The notes beneath the pieces were generated by a model, which was not told the DNA's origin, made no database searches, and worked only from the letters and a program-made list of their open reading frames with translations. DNA of 8,300 nucleotides from an uncultured Terriglobales bacterium (lineage in GTDB: Bacteria > Acidobacteriota > Terriglobia > Terriglobales > Acidobacteriaceae): positions 1 to 8,300 of the forward strand of contig CATPBY010000364.1 of assembly GCA_955652845.1 (NCBI GenBank), read 5' to 3'. Position numbers and translations under genes: made by a program. Positions 1 to 5,320 of the stretch are shown in pieces. Position 1 is the stretch's first letter; each line of letters starts with the position of its first letter.

Positions 1-362
1 AATGGAGGCTGGGTGGAGTATTGGCTAAATTTGGAATCTCCGCCAGCGGAGCGAAGCCGCCCTGAGCGGTGTCGAAGAGTCACTCCACGCGAGATCCCTC
101 GGTCGGCTGAACGCGCCGGGGCCCGGGATGACGCATCAAAAAGACGCTGAAAATTTTATCCCAGGGCTTGCAAGATCGGGATCGTTTATAGAAACATGAT
201 TCAAATGCTTTGCCAGTTGCCGAAGTGATTCGCGCGAAGATCATTCCGGCTCTGGGCAATGACCGGCGGCGGCACATTTTTGAAGTGGCCGAAGCAGCGG
301 ATGGATCGATTGTCCGGTGAAGCGCACGATTTCTTAACCGGGTAGATCAACAGGAGAAAAAT
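1..362. other. gene-poor left edge with possible gene remnants
   Basis: I find no convincing intact gene here. One forward frame is open from the window edge to a stop at 148-150. It begins with a protein-like GGWVEYW, which faintly recalls a Cache-type sensor domain, and then runs into Arg/Pro/Glu-rich sequence that looks like translated repeat DNA. A second forward frame is open from 192 to a TGA at 318-320. It has no ATG, only a GTG at 225 without a ribosome binding site, and its product (ALGNDRRRHIFEVAEAADG near the end) reads like the C-terminus of a real protein that I cannot name. The two frames differ, so this may be a decayed gene or the 3' end of one cut by the window. The 65-codon reverse frame over 80-277 looks like chance. 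Confidence 0.35.
42..132. repeat. possible dispersed intergenic repeat
   Basis: This stretch contains GAGCGAAG and then CTGAGCGGTGTCGAAG, with a GCCGC/GCGGT inverted pair between them. Further on come CTCGGTCGGCTGAACG and a terminal GGGATGACG. From memory, the words 'CTGAGCGG-GTCGAAG', 'TCGGCTGAACG' and 'GGATGACG' resemble dispersed noncoding repeats common between genes in acidobacterial and other soil-bacterial genomes. Only one copy lies in this window, so repetition cannot be shown here, and the ends given are approximate. Confidence 0.3.
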
Positions 363-743
363 ATGAGTAGCGCTGCGCAATATCCGTACGACACTCGGCT
401 AGACGTGCTGTACAAGCATTTGGAACTCATCGACGAGAAAGCACTTTCGGATGCTGCGCCTCACCAGTGGTATAACCAGACGCTTTGTCAGGTAAATGCC
501 TCGGTGGTGCGCGTCGGAGTGGTTCAGGGGGAATACCATTGGCACAAGCATGACGACGATGATGAGTTTTTTTATGTAGTTGAGGGCAAGCTGTTGATCG
601 ATCTCGAAGGACGGACGATTGAGCTCCAACCGCGGCAGGGGTTCGTGGTCTCCAAGGGAGTACTTCACCGCACCCGAGCCCCCCAGCGGACCGTGATCCT
701 CATGTTTGAAAATGCCGGCATTGTGCCCACTGGAGACAAGTAA
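363..743 (+). CDS. single-domain cupin, mannose-6-phosphate isomerase-like
   Basis: This is a 126-residue small cupin, probably a cytoplasmic metal-binding beta-barrel. Cupin motif 1 is clear: G56, then H59, H61 and H63 in an HWHKH run, four aspartates, E68 and G75. Motif 2 follows with P90, G93 and H102. H61, H63, E68 and H102 are the expected metal ligands. The tail ENAGIVPTGD (116-125) is typical of the small stand-alone cupins often labelled mannose-6-phosphate isomerase-like. These are mostly uncharacterised, and that name does not establish sugar isomerase activity. An AGGAG at 351-355, seven bases before the ATG, fixes the start. No signal peptide is seen. The nearest downstream gene is 199 bases away, so the gene is probably transcribed alone. 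The family call is secure but the substrate is unknown. Confidence 0.9.
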   Translation: MSSAAQYPYDTRLDVLYKHLELIDEKALSDAAPHQWYNQTLCQVNASVVRVGVVQGEYHWHKHDDDDEFFYVVEGKLLIDLEGRTIELQPRQGFVVSKGVLHRTRAPQRTVILMFENAGIVPTGDK

Positions 744-942
744 TTCTGCGGCCGGCAATCTCATGCGATCTGCTGAAGTCACGGCTTCGCTGGTTCGAAA
801 TGAGCATTCGATCAACTTTGGGAAATTCGCGACTTCTTCAGGCTTCCCCGATCGAATTCCGGGCGCCGATGAGCTGATGAACAGCTAAAATAGTCGACAG
901 CAATTTCCCATGATTTTTACGATAAGACGAAAGGATGTTTAT
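744..942. other. intergenic region between cupin and YtxH gene
   Basis: I see no gene, RNA gene or strong terminator in these 199 bases. A forward frame running from inside the cupin gene to 888 lacks a ribosome binding site and has no recognisable product. Possible promoter elements for the next gene lie near the right end and are listed separately. Confidence 0.5.
894..923 (+). promoter_or_regulatory. weak candidate promoter for the YtxH gene
   Basis: TCGACA at 894-899 matches five of six bases of the -35 consensus. After an 18-base spacer comes TACGAT at 918-923, four of six for the -10. Transcription would start near 930, close to the ribosome binding site, leaving a very short leader. 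A rival -10, TAAAAT at 886-891, has a better hexamer but no -35 partner. This is tentative. Confidence 0.25.
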
Positions 943-1239
943 ATGCGTGGTGGAGAATATGAATCATCAGAGGACAACGGCGGTCTGGGCATCGCGGTCA
1001 CCTTCCTGTTAATCGGATTGGGAGCAGGAGCGATTGTCGGCCTGCTTCTGGCTCCGAAGACTGGTAAACAGTTGCGCAAAGAACTTCGTGGACGATACGA
1101 CGATGCCCGGGATGCGATGGAAGATTTCGCGAGTGATGCGAAAGTCAGGGTTGAGGAAGTGCTCGACCGTGGCTCCGAGATGGCAGAGAAAGTACGCGAT
1201 AAGGTGGGTCCGCTAGCCGAAAGAATGCGCAAAGGATAG
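943..1239 (+). CDS. YtxH domain-containing small membrane protein
   Basis: The product has 98 residues from the preferred ATG. A short acidic N-terminus leads into one glycine-rich membrane segment at about residues 15-36. This ends in the family signature GLLLAPKTGKQLRKEL (33-48). A charged, helical, probably coiled-coil tail then rich in Lys, Arg, Glu and Asp runs to the end. YtxH proteins are widespread single-span envelope proteins linked in some bacteria to stress. Their biochemical role is not known. An in-frame ATG at 910 would add 11 residues (MIFTIRRKDVY), but the AAAGGA at 930-935 sits seven bases before the ATG at 943 and nothing comparable precedes 910. I therefore use 943. The gene stands alone, with long gaps on both sides. 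Confidence 0.88.
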   Translation: MRGGEYESSEDNGGLGIAVTFLLIGLGAGAIVGLLLAPKTGKQLRKELRGRYDDARDAMEDFASDAKVRVEEVLDRGSEMAEKVRDKVGPLAERMRKG

Positions 1240-1281
1240 GCCGGGTAAGGCTCAAAGGGCAGGCCAGGTAAGGCCGGGCAA
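1239..1281 (+). repeat. short direct repeats after the YtxH gene
   Basis: GGCCGGGTAAGG at 1239-1250 recurs as GGCCAGGTAAGG at 1262-1273, and a partial third copy GGCCGGGCAA overlaps it at 1272-1281. The first copy begins with the last base of the YtxH stop codon. The copies are imperfect and unevenly spaced, so this is probably local slippage and not a regulatory array. Confidence 0.5.
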
Positions 1282-1716
1282 ATCTGTCGAAGTTCCCTGG
1301 GGGAGCAGGGGAAAGAGGGTGCCCTATTCCACGGAAGACCCCAACATTCGTTACTTTGGTTTCGAGCGGAGCATTAGGTAACTCAATTCGTTCCGGGGGT
1401 TCGGGTCGAGTACTCTTTAGCCGCCGGTCTCGTGCAGTGGCGCTTCGAAACTGGGTAGCCCACTTCAGGGGGTTCGATTCTTCGGCGACCACAGTGCGCT
1501 CCTGGAATGCCTCAGGATTGCTAATTTGCCATCGCTCACACGTACGTTCTGAGACCCTTTCCGATGCCTCATCCGAGTGCTTTTCGTTGTGGGTTTGTCA
1601 GGCTCCTTATGTTGGCTCGACGCAGCCTCGACCGTTCAGGATCGGAGGCAAACGATTAATGACTTGCCCACCATCTCTGTACTCTCATTCGCAACGGGCA
1701 CCAGCGAGGAAAATTC
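1240..1716. other. 477-base gap without a supported gene
   Basis: Open frames exist on both strands but lack ribosome binding sites, and their products have unnatural composition. A forward frame from 1356 opens on TTG, is rich in Ser and Arg, and runs into the DUF3500 gene in another frame. A weak hairpin (TTCCCTG against CAGGGGAA, with one bulged base, 1293-1313) has no T-run on either strand, so it is not a good terminator. Around 1395-1490 there are tRNA T-arm-like words but no complete tRNA. GGGGGTTCG occurs at 1395-1403 and again at 1468-1476. I found no good promoter for the downstream gene. The stretch could be decayed sequence or an unrecognised noncoding RNA. Confidence 0.5.
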
Positions 1717-2778
1717 ATGTCGATGAAACGCCGATCGTTTCTCTGTTCATCCGTCGCGCTAGCAGGAGTCCGTATGCTTGGCTCGGTCGATAGCCGGGCT
1801 GACAAGATCCATCACCAACGCGTCCACGCGGCGTCGCTCATGACCGATTGCGCCAGCCGCTTTCTTGCTGCGCTCAATGCTGATCAGCGCGGCAAAGCAA
1901 TATTCCCGTTCGATACCGACGAGCGCGTGGGCTGGCACTTCATCCCGAAGGAGCGCAAGGGCCTGCCACTGCGCGAGATGACACCCTATCAGAAGCACCT
2001 TGCGAGCGCGCTGCTAGCAGCTGGGCTGAGTCAGACGGGTTACATCAAGGCCGTGACGATCATGAGTCTGGAAGATGTGCTTAAGGTCATGGAGAACGAC
2101 AGCGGCGAGCGTCGCAACCCCGAGAAATACTATTTCTCAGTGTTCGGCACTCCCTCCGACAGCGGCACGTGGGGCTACCGCGTCGAGGGCCACCATCTCA
2201 GCCAAAACTACACAGTGGTCAATGGCAAGGTTATCGACGCCCCAAGCTTCTTCGGCTCCAACCCCGCCGAAGTGCGGGAAGGGGCGCGCAAGGGACTGCG
2301 CACCCTGTCTGGTGAAGACGACCTCGGCATGGAGCTGATCCATACCCTCGACGAAGGGCAGCAGAAAGTCGCGATCGTGGACCCAACCGCCTACGAGGAC
2401 ATCTTGACTGCGGCTAGTCGAAAGGCGGCGCTTCAGGGCCAGCCGTCCGGCCTGTCCGCTTCCAAGATGAACGCCAACCAATTCGACGCGCTCATGGCCC
2501 TCATAGAAGAATACGCCCGCAACGTGCCCGATGAGCTGGCCGAAGGCCGGTTAGCCCAGACCAACGAAGCTGGCAGGAATATCTACTTCGCCTGGTCGGG
2601 AGGCGTCAACCGAAGCGATCCTCATTATTACCGCGTTCAGACACCCTCCTTCCTGATTGAATTAGATGACACGCAGGACAACGCAAATCACATCCACTCC
2701 GTGTGGCGCGACTTCACCGGCGACTTTGGCGATGACTTGCTCCAGCAGCACTACCACGCCAGCCATCAAAAGAAGTAG
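1717..2778 (+). CDS. DUF3500 family protein with Tat-like signal
   Basis: This 353-residue protein has the hallmarks of DUF3500, a family without an established function. The C-terminal block is the most telling: FAWSGG, then H303-Y-Y-R306, Q308, E315, N324-H325-I-H327 with SVWRDF, and DDLLQQHY near the end. A central block has GTWGYRVEGHHLSQNY (150-165). The clustered His, Glu, Asn and Arg could form a metal or ligand site, but that is inference. The N-terminus MSMKRRSFL carries a twin-arginine RRxFL motif before a modest hydrophobic stretch, which suggests Tat export as a folded protein. R19 interrupts that stretch and no clear cleavage site is seen, so the signal is probable only. GAGGA at 1706-1710, six bases before the ATG, supports this start; an ATG at 1723 is the alternative. 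Only six bases separate its stop from the end of the opposing pilZ gene. Confidence 0.87.
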   Translation: MSMKRRSFLCSSVALAGVRMLGSVDSRADKIHHQRVHAASLMTDCASRFLAALNADQRGKAIFPFDTDERVGWHFIPKERKGLPLREMTPYQKHLASALLAAGLSQTGYIKAVTIMSLEDVLKVMENDSGERRNPEKYYFSVFGTPSDSGTWGYRVEGHHLSQNYTVVNGKVIDAPSFFGSNPAEVREGARKGLRTLSGEDDLGMELIHTLDEGQQKVAIVDPTAYEDILTAASRKAALQGQPSGLSASKMNANQFDALMALIEEYARNVPDELAEGRLAQTNEAGRNIYFAWSGGVNRSDPHYYRVQTPSFLIELDDTQDNANHIHSVWRDFTGDFGDDLLQQHYHASHQKK

Positions 2779-2784
2779 AAGCGC

Positions 2785-3114
2785 CTAGGCCTCAGGTAAG
2801 AATTCGTATTCGTCGATTACCGCTGCCACGGCCACCTTGCCGTCGGGACCCTCGTCATCCACGCGCACGACCTTGCCCTTGCAACGAACCCGGATACTCT
2901 CAGTAAGGGTTATTTCCGGCGGAAGCGTGAGGGTGAATTCGATAACTGAGCCGGCGGCAATAGCTGAGTCTACGTAAAAACAGATTCCTCTAGCACTTAC
3001 GTCGCGGGTCTGCGCTGTTTTTTCCGCTCCACCGTCTTCGCTGTAGGCGACTGAAACGGGTAGCCGCAAGGCAAATCGGCGGGTCGCCCGTTTCTCGTGC
3101 TCTGCTTCAGCCAT
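2785..3114 (-). CDS. single PilZ domain protein, probable c-di-GMP receptor
   Basis: The 109-residue product is little more than one PilZ domain. It shows the two nucleotide-binding motifs: R13-x-x-x-R17 (RFALR) in the N-terminal switch region and D38-x-S40-x-x-G43 (DVSARG) at the start of the barrel. The rest is beta-strand rich and ends acidic. In this family the two motifs bind cyclic di-GMP, so a c-di-GMP output role is likely; its partner is unknown. The reading frame is open up to a GTG at 3219, but I start at the ATG at 3112-3114. It has GGAGGA just upstream (unusually close, two bases away), aligns with the usual domain start, and lies downstream of a good promoter that the longer versions would overlap. 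The gene is convergent with the DUF3500 gene and divergent from the glutaminase gene. Confidence 0.88.
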   Translation of the reverse strand: MAEAEHEKRATRRFALRLPVSVAYSEDGGAEKTAQTRDVSARGICFYVDSAIAAGSVIEFTLTLPPEITLTESIRVRCKGKVVRVDDEGPDGKVAVAAVIDEYEFLPEA

Positions 3115-3116
3115 GG

Positions 3117-3122
3117 TCCTCC
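3117..3122 (-). promoter_or_regulatory. ribosome binding site deciding the pilZ start
   Basis: On the minus strand GGAGGA stands two bases before the ATG at 3114. It is strong but unusually close. None of the upstream in-frame starts (ATG at 3141 and 3195, GTG at 3219) has a comparable site. Confidence 0.6.
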
Positions 3123-3136
3123 GATAAGGCCCTGTA

Positions 3137-3165
3137 AGCATGATGTTTTCGCTGCGAGGTGTCAA
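3137..3165 (-). promoter_or_regulatory. sigma70-like promoter for the pilZ gene
   Basis: The minus strand carries a perfect TTGACA at 3165-3160, a 17-base spacer, and CATGCT at 3142-3137, a poor -10 with three of six matches. Transcription would start roughly 15-20 bases before the ribosome binding site at 3122-3117, which fits the short start at 3114. The -35 is convincing and the -10 is not. Confidence 0.45.
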
Positions 3166-3252
3166 GACGGTAGTTTGCCCGAGTTCAGTGCTCATTGCAT
3201 GGTGAAATTCGCCGTGCACAGATTGCGTTAAGCTAATGGGTAGGCCTCGGCG

Positions 3253-3840
3253 ATGATTTTCGTCCTCGACAATTACGATTCGTTTACTTACAACCTGGTC
3301 CAGTATTTGGGCGAACTAGGGGCGGAGGTCGAAGTCCGGCGCAACGACCAGATAACGGTTGCGGAAATTGAGGCCATGCGCCCTGCCCGGATTGTGCTTT
3401 CGCCAGGCCCATGCACGCCGCAGGAGGCAGGGATCAGCATCGACGTGGTCCGGCATTTCGCTGGAAAACTTCCCATCCTCGGCGTCTGCCTGGGACATCA
3501 GGCGATCGCCGCCGCATTCGGCGGAAACGTTGTCCGCGCCTCTAAGCTCATGCACGGTAAAACCAGCGAAGTTGAGCACGACGGTCGAACCATTTTCGGC
3601 GGCATCGCCAGTCCAATGACCGCGACCCGCTACCATTCGCTGATCGTACAGGAGACGGGATTACCTCCGGAGTTGGAAATCAGCGCTACCACCAGTGAGC
3701 GCGGCGGCCCACGAATTATCATGGGCCTGAGACATAAGAAGTTTCCTGTCGAAGGAGTGCAGTTTCATCCGGAAAGCGTGCTCACTTCACAAGGGAAAAA
3801 ATTGGTGGCCAATTTCCTGAAGTTGGGAGCTACTGGTTGA
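3253..3840 (+). CDS. trpG: class I glutamine amidotransferase, TrpG/PabA type
   Basis: This is the glutaminase subunit of anthranilate synthase or aminodeoxychorismate synthase. It hydrolyses glutamine and channels ammonia to a chorismate-binding partner for tryptophan or folate synthesis. The 195-residue length is normal. All landmarks are present: N-terminal FVLDNYDSFTYNLVQYL, the PGPCTPQEAG loop (51-60), nucleophile C79 in GVCLGHQ, HGKTSEV (101-107), RYHSL (126-130), and the H172/E174 pair in QFHPESV. Sequence alone does not separate TrpG from PabA, and many bacteria use one protein for both. No trpE, pabB or other trp gene lies in the window, so the partner is encoded elsewhere. The ATG at 3253 has only a weak upstream AGG, but the family N-terminus fits it exactly. 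The gene is convergent with rpiA, 27 bases away, without a clear terminator. Confidence 0.95.
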   Translation: MIFVLDNYDSFTYNLVQYLGELGAEVEVRRNDQITVAEIEAMRPARIVLSPGPCTPQEAGISIDVVRHFAGKLPILGVCLGHQAIAAAFGGNVVRASKLMHGKTSEVEHDGRTIFGGIASPMTATRYHSLIVQETGLPPELEISATTSERGGPRIIMGLRHKKFPVEGVQFHPESVLTSQGKKLVANFLKLGATG

Positions 3841-3867
3841 ATTGACCGCGCCAGAAAATATTTTTAG

Positions 3868-4554
3868 TTAGTTTTTCTCCCTCCGCAGTTCCAATACAGC
3901 GTCGTCCTTACCGACCAGAACCACGTCGGCCATTCCAATAAAAAGGCCGTGTTCCACCACGCCGGGCATACGTTCCAGCGCCCGGGCCAAGCCATCAGGA
4001 TCCTTGATTTGGCCGAAGTGACAGTCCAGGATGTGGTGGCCTTCGTCGGTGAGGAAGGGCTTTCCGAACGCATTCAGGCGCAGCCGGACGGACGCTCCCA
4101 GTGCGGCAATATTTTTTGCAACCACGGCCTGAGCGAACGGAACGATCTCCACCGGCAGCGGAAATTTCCCAAGCACGGGAACCTGTTTGCTGGAGTCCAC
4201 GATAATTACGTACTGGCGGGAGGCTGAGCCGACGATTTTTTCCCGCAGTAGCGCGCCGCCACCTCCCTTGATCAGCCGCAGGTCAGGGTCAACTTCGTCG
4301 GCGCCGTCAATGGTTACGTCGATCTGCTGGAACTCGTCCAGTGTGGTCAGCGGGATCCCCACGCTGGCCGCCAGTTCCTGAGTCGGCAGAGAGGTTGGAA
4401 TTCCGCGGATTCCTAAACCATCGCGCACCCGTTCACCCAGCAACCGGACGGCATACACCGCGGTTGACCCCGTTCCCAGGCCGACGATATTTCCTTGGTG
4501 TATGAAGCGCAGACTGGCGCGCGCCGCTGCTTCCTTCTCTTTGTCGATGGCCAT
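3868..4554 (-). CDS. rpiA: ribose-5-phosphate isomerase A
   Basis: RpiA interconverts ribose 5-phosphate and ribulose 5-phosphate in the non-oxidative pentose phosphate pathway; it is cytoplasmic. The product has 228 residues from the chosen ATG, close to the 219 of the E. coli enzyme. The phosphate-binding loop GLGTGSTA lies at 25-32. Catalytic residues D83 and D86 lie in DGADE, K96 in IKGGGG, and E105 in LREK. SSKQV (121-125) and GKFPLPVEI (129-137) follow. From the ATG at 4552-4554 the N-terminus aligns residue for residue with the E. coli start. A TTG at 4567-4569 would add five residues (MRPLS) and has an AAGAGG at 4579-4584, nine bases upstream, whereas the ATG has no ribosome binding site. 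The start is therefore uncertain. The gene is convergent with trpG and divergent from the exported protein at 4788. Confidence 0.95.
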   Translation of the reverse strand: MAIDKEKEAAARASLRFIHQGNIVGLGTGSTAVYAVRLLGERVRDGLGIRGIPTSLPTQELAASVGIPLTTLDEFQQIDVTIDGADEVDPDLRLIKGGGGALLREKIVGSASRQYVIIVDSSKQVPVLGKFPLPVEIVPFAQAVVAKNIAALGASVRLRLNAFGKPFLTDEGHHILDCHFGQIKDPDGLARALERMPGVVEHGLFIGMADVVLVGKDDAVLELRREKN

Positions 4555-4672
4555 GCTGAGCGGTCGCAATATTCGCGACCTCTTACTCTACCGCTTTCTT
4601 GGGGAGCGTACCAACTGCGTTGTCGAAGGCACGCCAATCATCTGCGGGCAAGTTGCGTAGCCTGCCGCAATG

Positions 4673-4701
4673 CGGGTAGGACTTAACAAGACATTTGTCA
4701 A
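4673..4701 (-). promoter_or_regulatory. candidate rpiA promoter
   Basis: On the minus strand TTGACA at 4701-4696 is a perfect -35. After 17 bases comes TACCCG at 4678-4673, a poor -10 that keeps the TACC start seen in two other promoters of this window. Its leader to the rpiA ATG would be about 110 bases, and the gap contains no other gene. The -35 lies back-to-back with that of the divergent gene. Confidence 0.4.
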
Positions 4702-4709
4702 TTGTTGAC
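4697..4709. promoter_or_regulatory. inverted repeat spanning two divergent -35 boxes
   Basis: GTCAA-TTG-TTGAC is a perfect inverted repeat with 5-base arms and a 3-base centre. Each arm is most of a -35 hexamer, one reading left toward rpiA and one reading right toward the gene at 4788. The symmetry may result simply from two back-to-back promoters. A dimeric regulator bound here could affect both genes, but no regulator is known. Confidence 0.4.
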
Positions 4710-4733
4710 TTCGCGCAACCCCGGACATACCAT
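4705..4733 (+). promoter_or_regulatory. promoter for the small exported protein
   Basis: TTGACT at 4705-4710 (five of six) is followed by a 17-base spacer and TACCAT at 4728-4733 (four of six). Transcription would begin near 4740, giving a leader of about 48 bases to the ATG at 4788. The kinase gene has the same two hexamers with the same spacer length. Confidence 0.5.
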
Positions 4734-4787
4734 GGGCCGGCTCACCAACATTCTGAAAAATAAAAGATAAAAGAGAGGAACCACCAG

Positions 4788-5165
4788 ATGAAAAAGAATA
4801 CCGCTGTGGCGGTTGTGATTCTCCTGCTCGTTTGTTTCGCTTCCAGCGCTGCCCTTGCGCAAAAAGCGACCGTACTGCGCGTAGTCGTGATAAAGACCGA
4901 CAATCCTACCGCTTATGTTCAGGAAATCGAAAAGGGCAGGCAGGTGATGAAGAGCCTGGGAGTCCAGGGAATCACTCGAGTATGGCAAGCCAGATTCGCC
5001 GGGACGAACGCAGGAGACATTGTGGTGAGTATCGAGTATCCCAACTGGGCCGCATTTACAGAGGCCGACGCCAAAGAACATGCCAGCAGCGAATATCAAA
5101 GTTGGTTAAAGGGTCTGGATAAAATAAGAAAAATCGTCTCCGATAGTCTTTACACCGAATGGTAG
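4788..5165 (+). CDS. small exported protein, dimeric alpha/beta-barrel-like
   Basis: The product has 125 residues. It begins with a clear Sec signal peptide: KK at 2-3, a hydrophobic core at about 6-17, and an A-L-A cleavage site before Q25. C16 lacks a proper lipobox, so it is probably a soluble periplasmic or secreted protein. The mature ~100 residues show strand-helix-strand patterning, with VLRVVVIKT, a helix with a conserved-looking GRQVMKSLGV, VVSIEYPNWAAFTEADA and a final helix. This pattern resembles dimeric alpha/beta-barrel (ABM- or NIPSNAP-like) domains. I offer that as a fold guess; no catalytic residues or function can be named. AGAGGA at 4774-4779 lies eight bases before the ATG and fixes the start. 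The gene is divergent from rpiA and convergent with the kinase, so it is transcribed alone. Confidence 0.8.
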   Translation: MKKNTAVAVVILLLVCFASSAALAQKATVLRVVVIKTDNPTAYVQEIEKGRQVMKSLGVQGITRVWQARFAGTNAGDIVVSIEYPNWAAFTEADAKEHASSEYQSWLKGLDKIRKIVSDSLYTEW

Positions 5166-5273
5166 CCGGAGCTCGAGTGGGCGATCTTCCTCGCCGGGGT
5201 GAGATGCGAACTGCTCTGTTGGATTCGTTGTCAAGACTGAAACTAAAACCCATCCGTCATGAGCATCGGGAAT

Positions 5274-5320
5274 CCCGCCTTTGCAAGGGCGCAAAGGCGG
5301 GGGCACTTAGCCCCCTGTTT
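5274..5320. terminator. hairpin pair between convergent genes, possible two-way terminator
   Basis: A perfect 11-bp stem pairs 5274-5284 (CCCGCCTTTGC) with 5291-5301, with a 6-base loop. A second stem pairs GGGGGC at 5299-5304 with GCCCCC at 5310-5315 (5-base loop), followed by TGTTT at 5316-5320. They share the G-run at 5299-5301, so both cannot form fully at once. The site lies between the ends of two convergent genes, directly after the kinase stop. The second stem plus T-rich end suits rightward transcripts. Leftward transcripts meet strong stems but no T-run. It could equally be a REP-like dispersed repeat. Confidence 0.5.

Noticed and set aside
399..815. 138-codon reverse frame over the cupin gene
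   Set aside because: It lies antisense to a cupin with complete metal-binding motifs, has no ribosome binding site, and its product has no recognisable features.
706..888. 60-codon forward frame overlapping the cupin end
   Set aside because: It starts inside the cupin gene in another frame, lacks a ribosome binding site, and resembles no known product.
1293..1313. Hairpin after the YtxH gene as a terminator
   Set aside because: The stem is bulged and no T-run follows on either strand.
1145..1492. 115-codon reverse frame opposite the YtxH tail
   Set aside because: Proline/arginine/serine-rich composition, no start signal, and antisense to the YtxH coding region for part of its length.
1410..1495. 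Possible tRNA gene ending near GACCA at 1486-1490
   Set aside because: The T-stem has a mismatch and two wobble pairs, the distance from T-loop to CCA is about four bases short, and no D-arm or matching acceptor strand could be found.
1356..1793. 145-codon forward frame ending inside the DUF3500 gene
   Set aside because: It opens on TTG with no ribosome binding site, has unnatural composition, and overlaps the well-supported DUF3500 start in a different frame.
3842..3870. TTGACC, 17 bases, TAGTTA as a rightward promoter after trpG
   Set aside because: It would only drive antisense RNA into rpiA. The -10 is poor and the match is likely chance in an AT-rich gap.
4788..4840. Lipoprotein signal at C16 of the small exported protein
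   Set aside because: The residues before the cysteine (L-L-V) do not fit a lipobox, and a good signal peptidase I site follows at A24.
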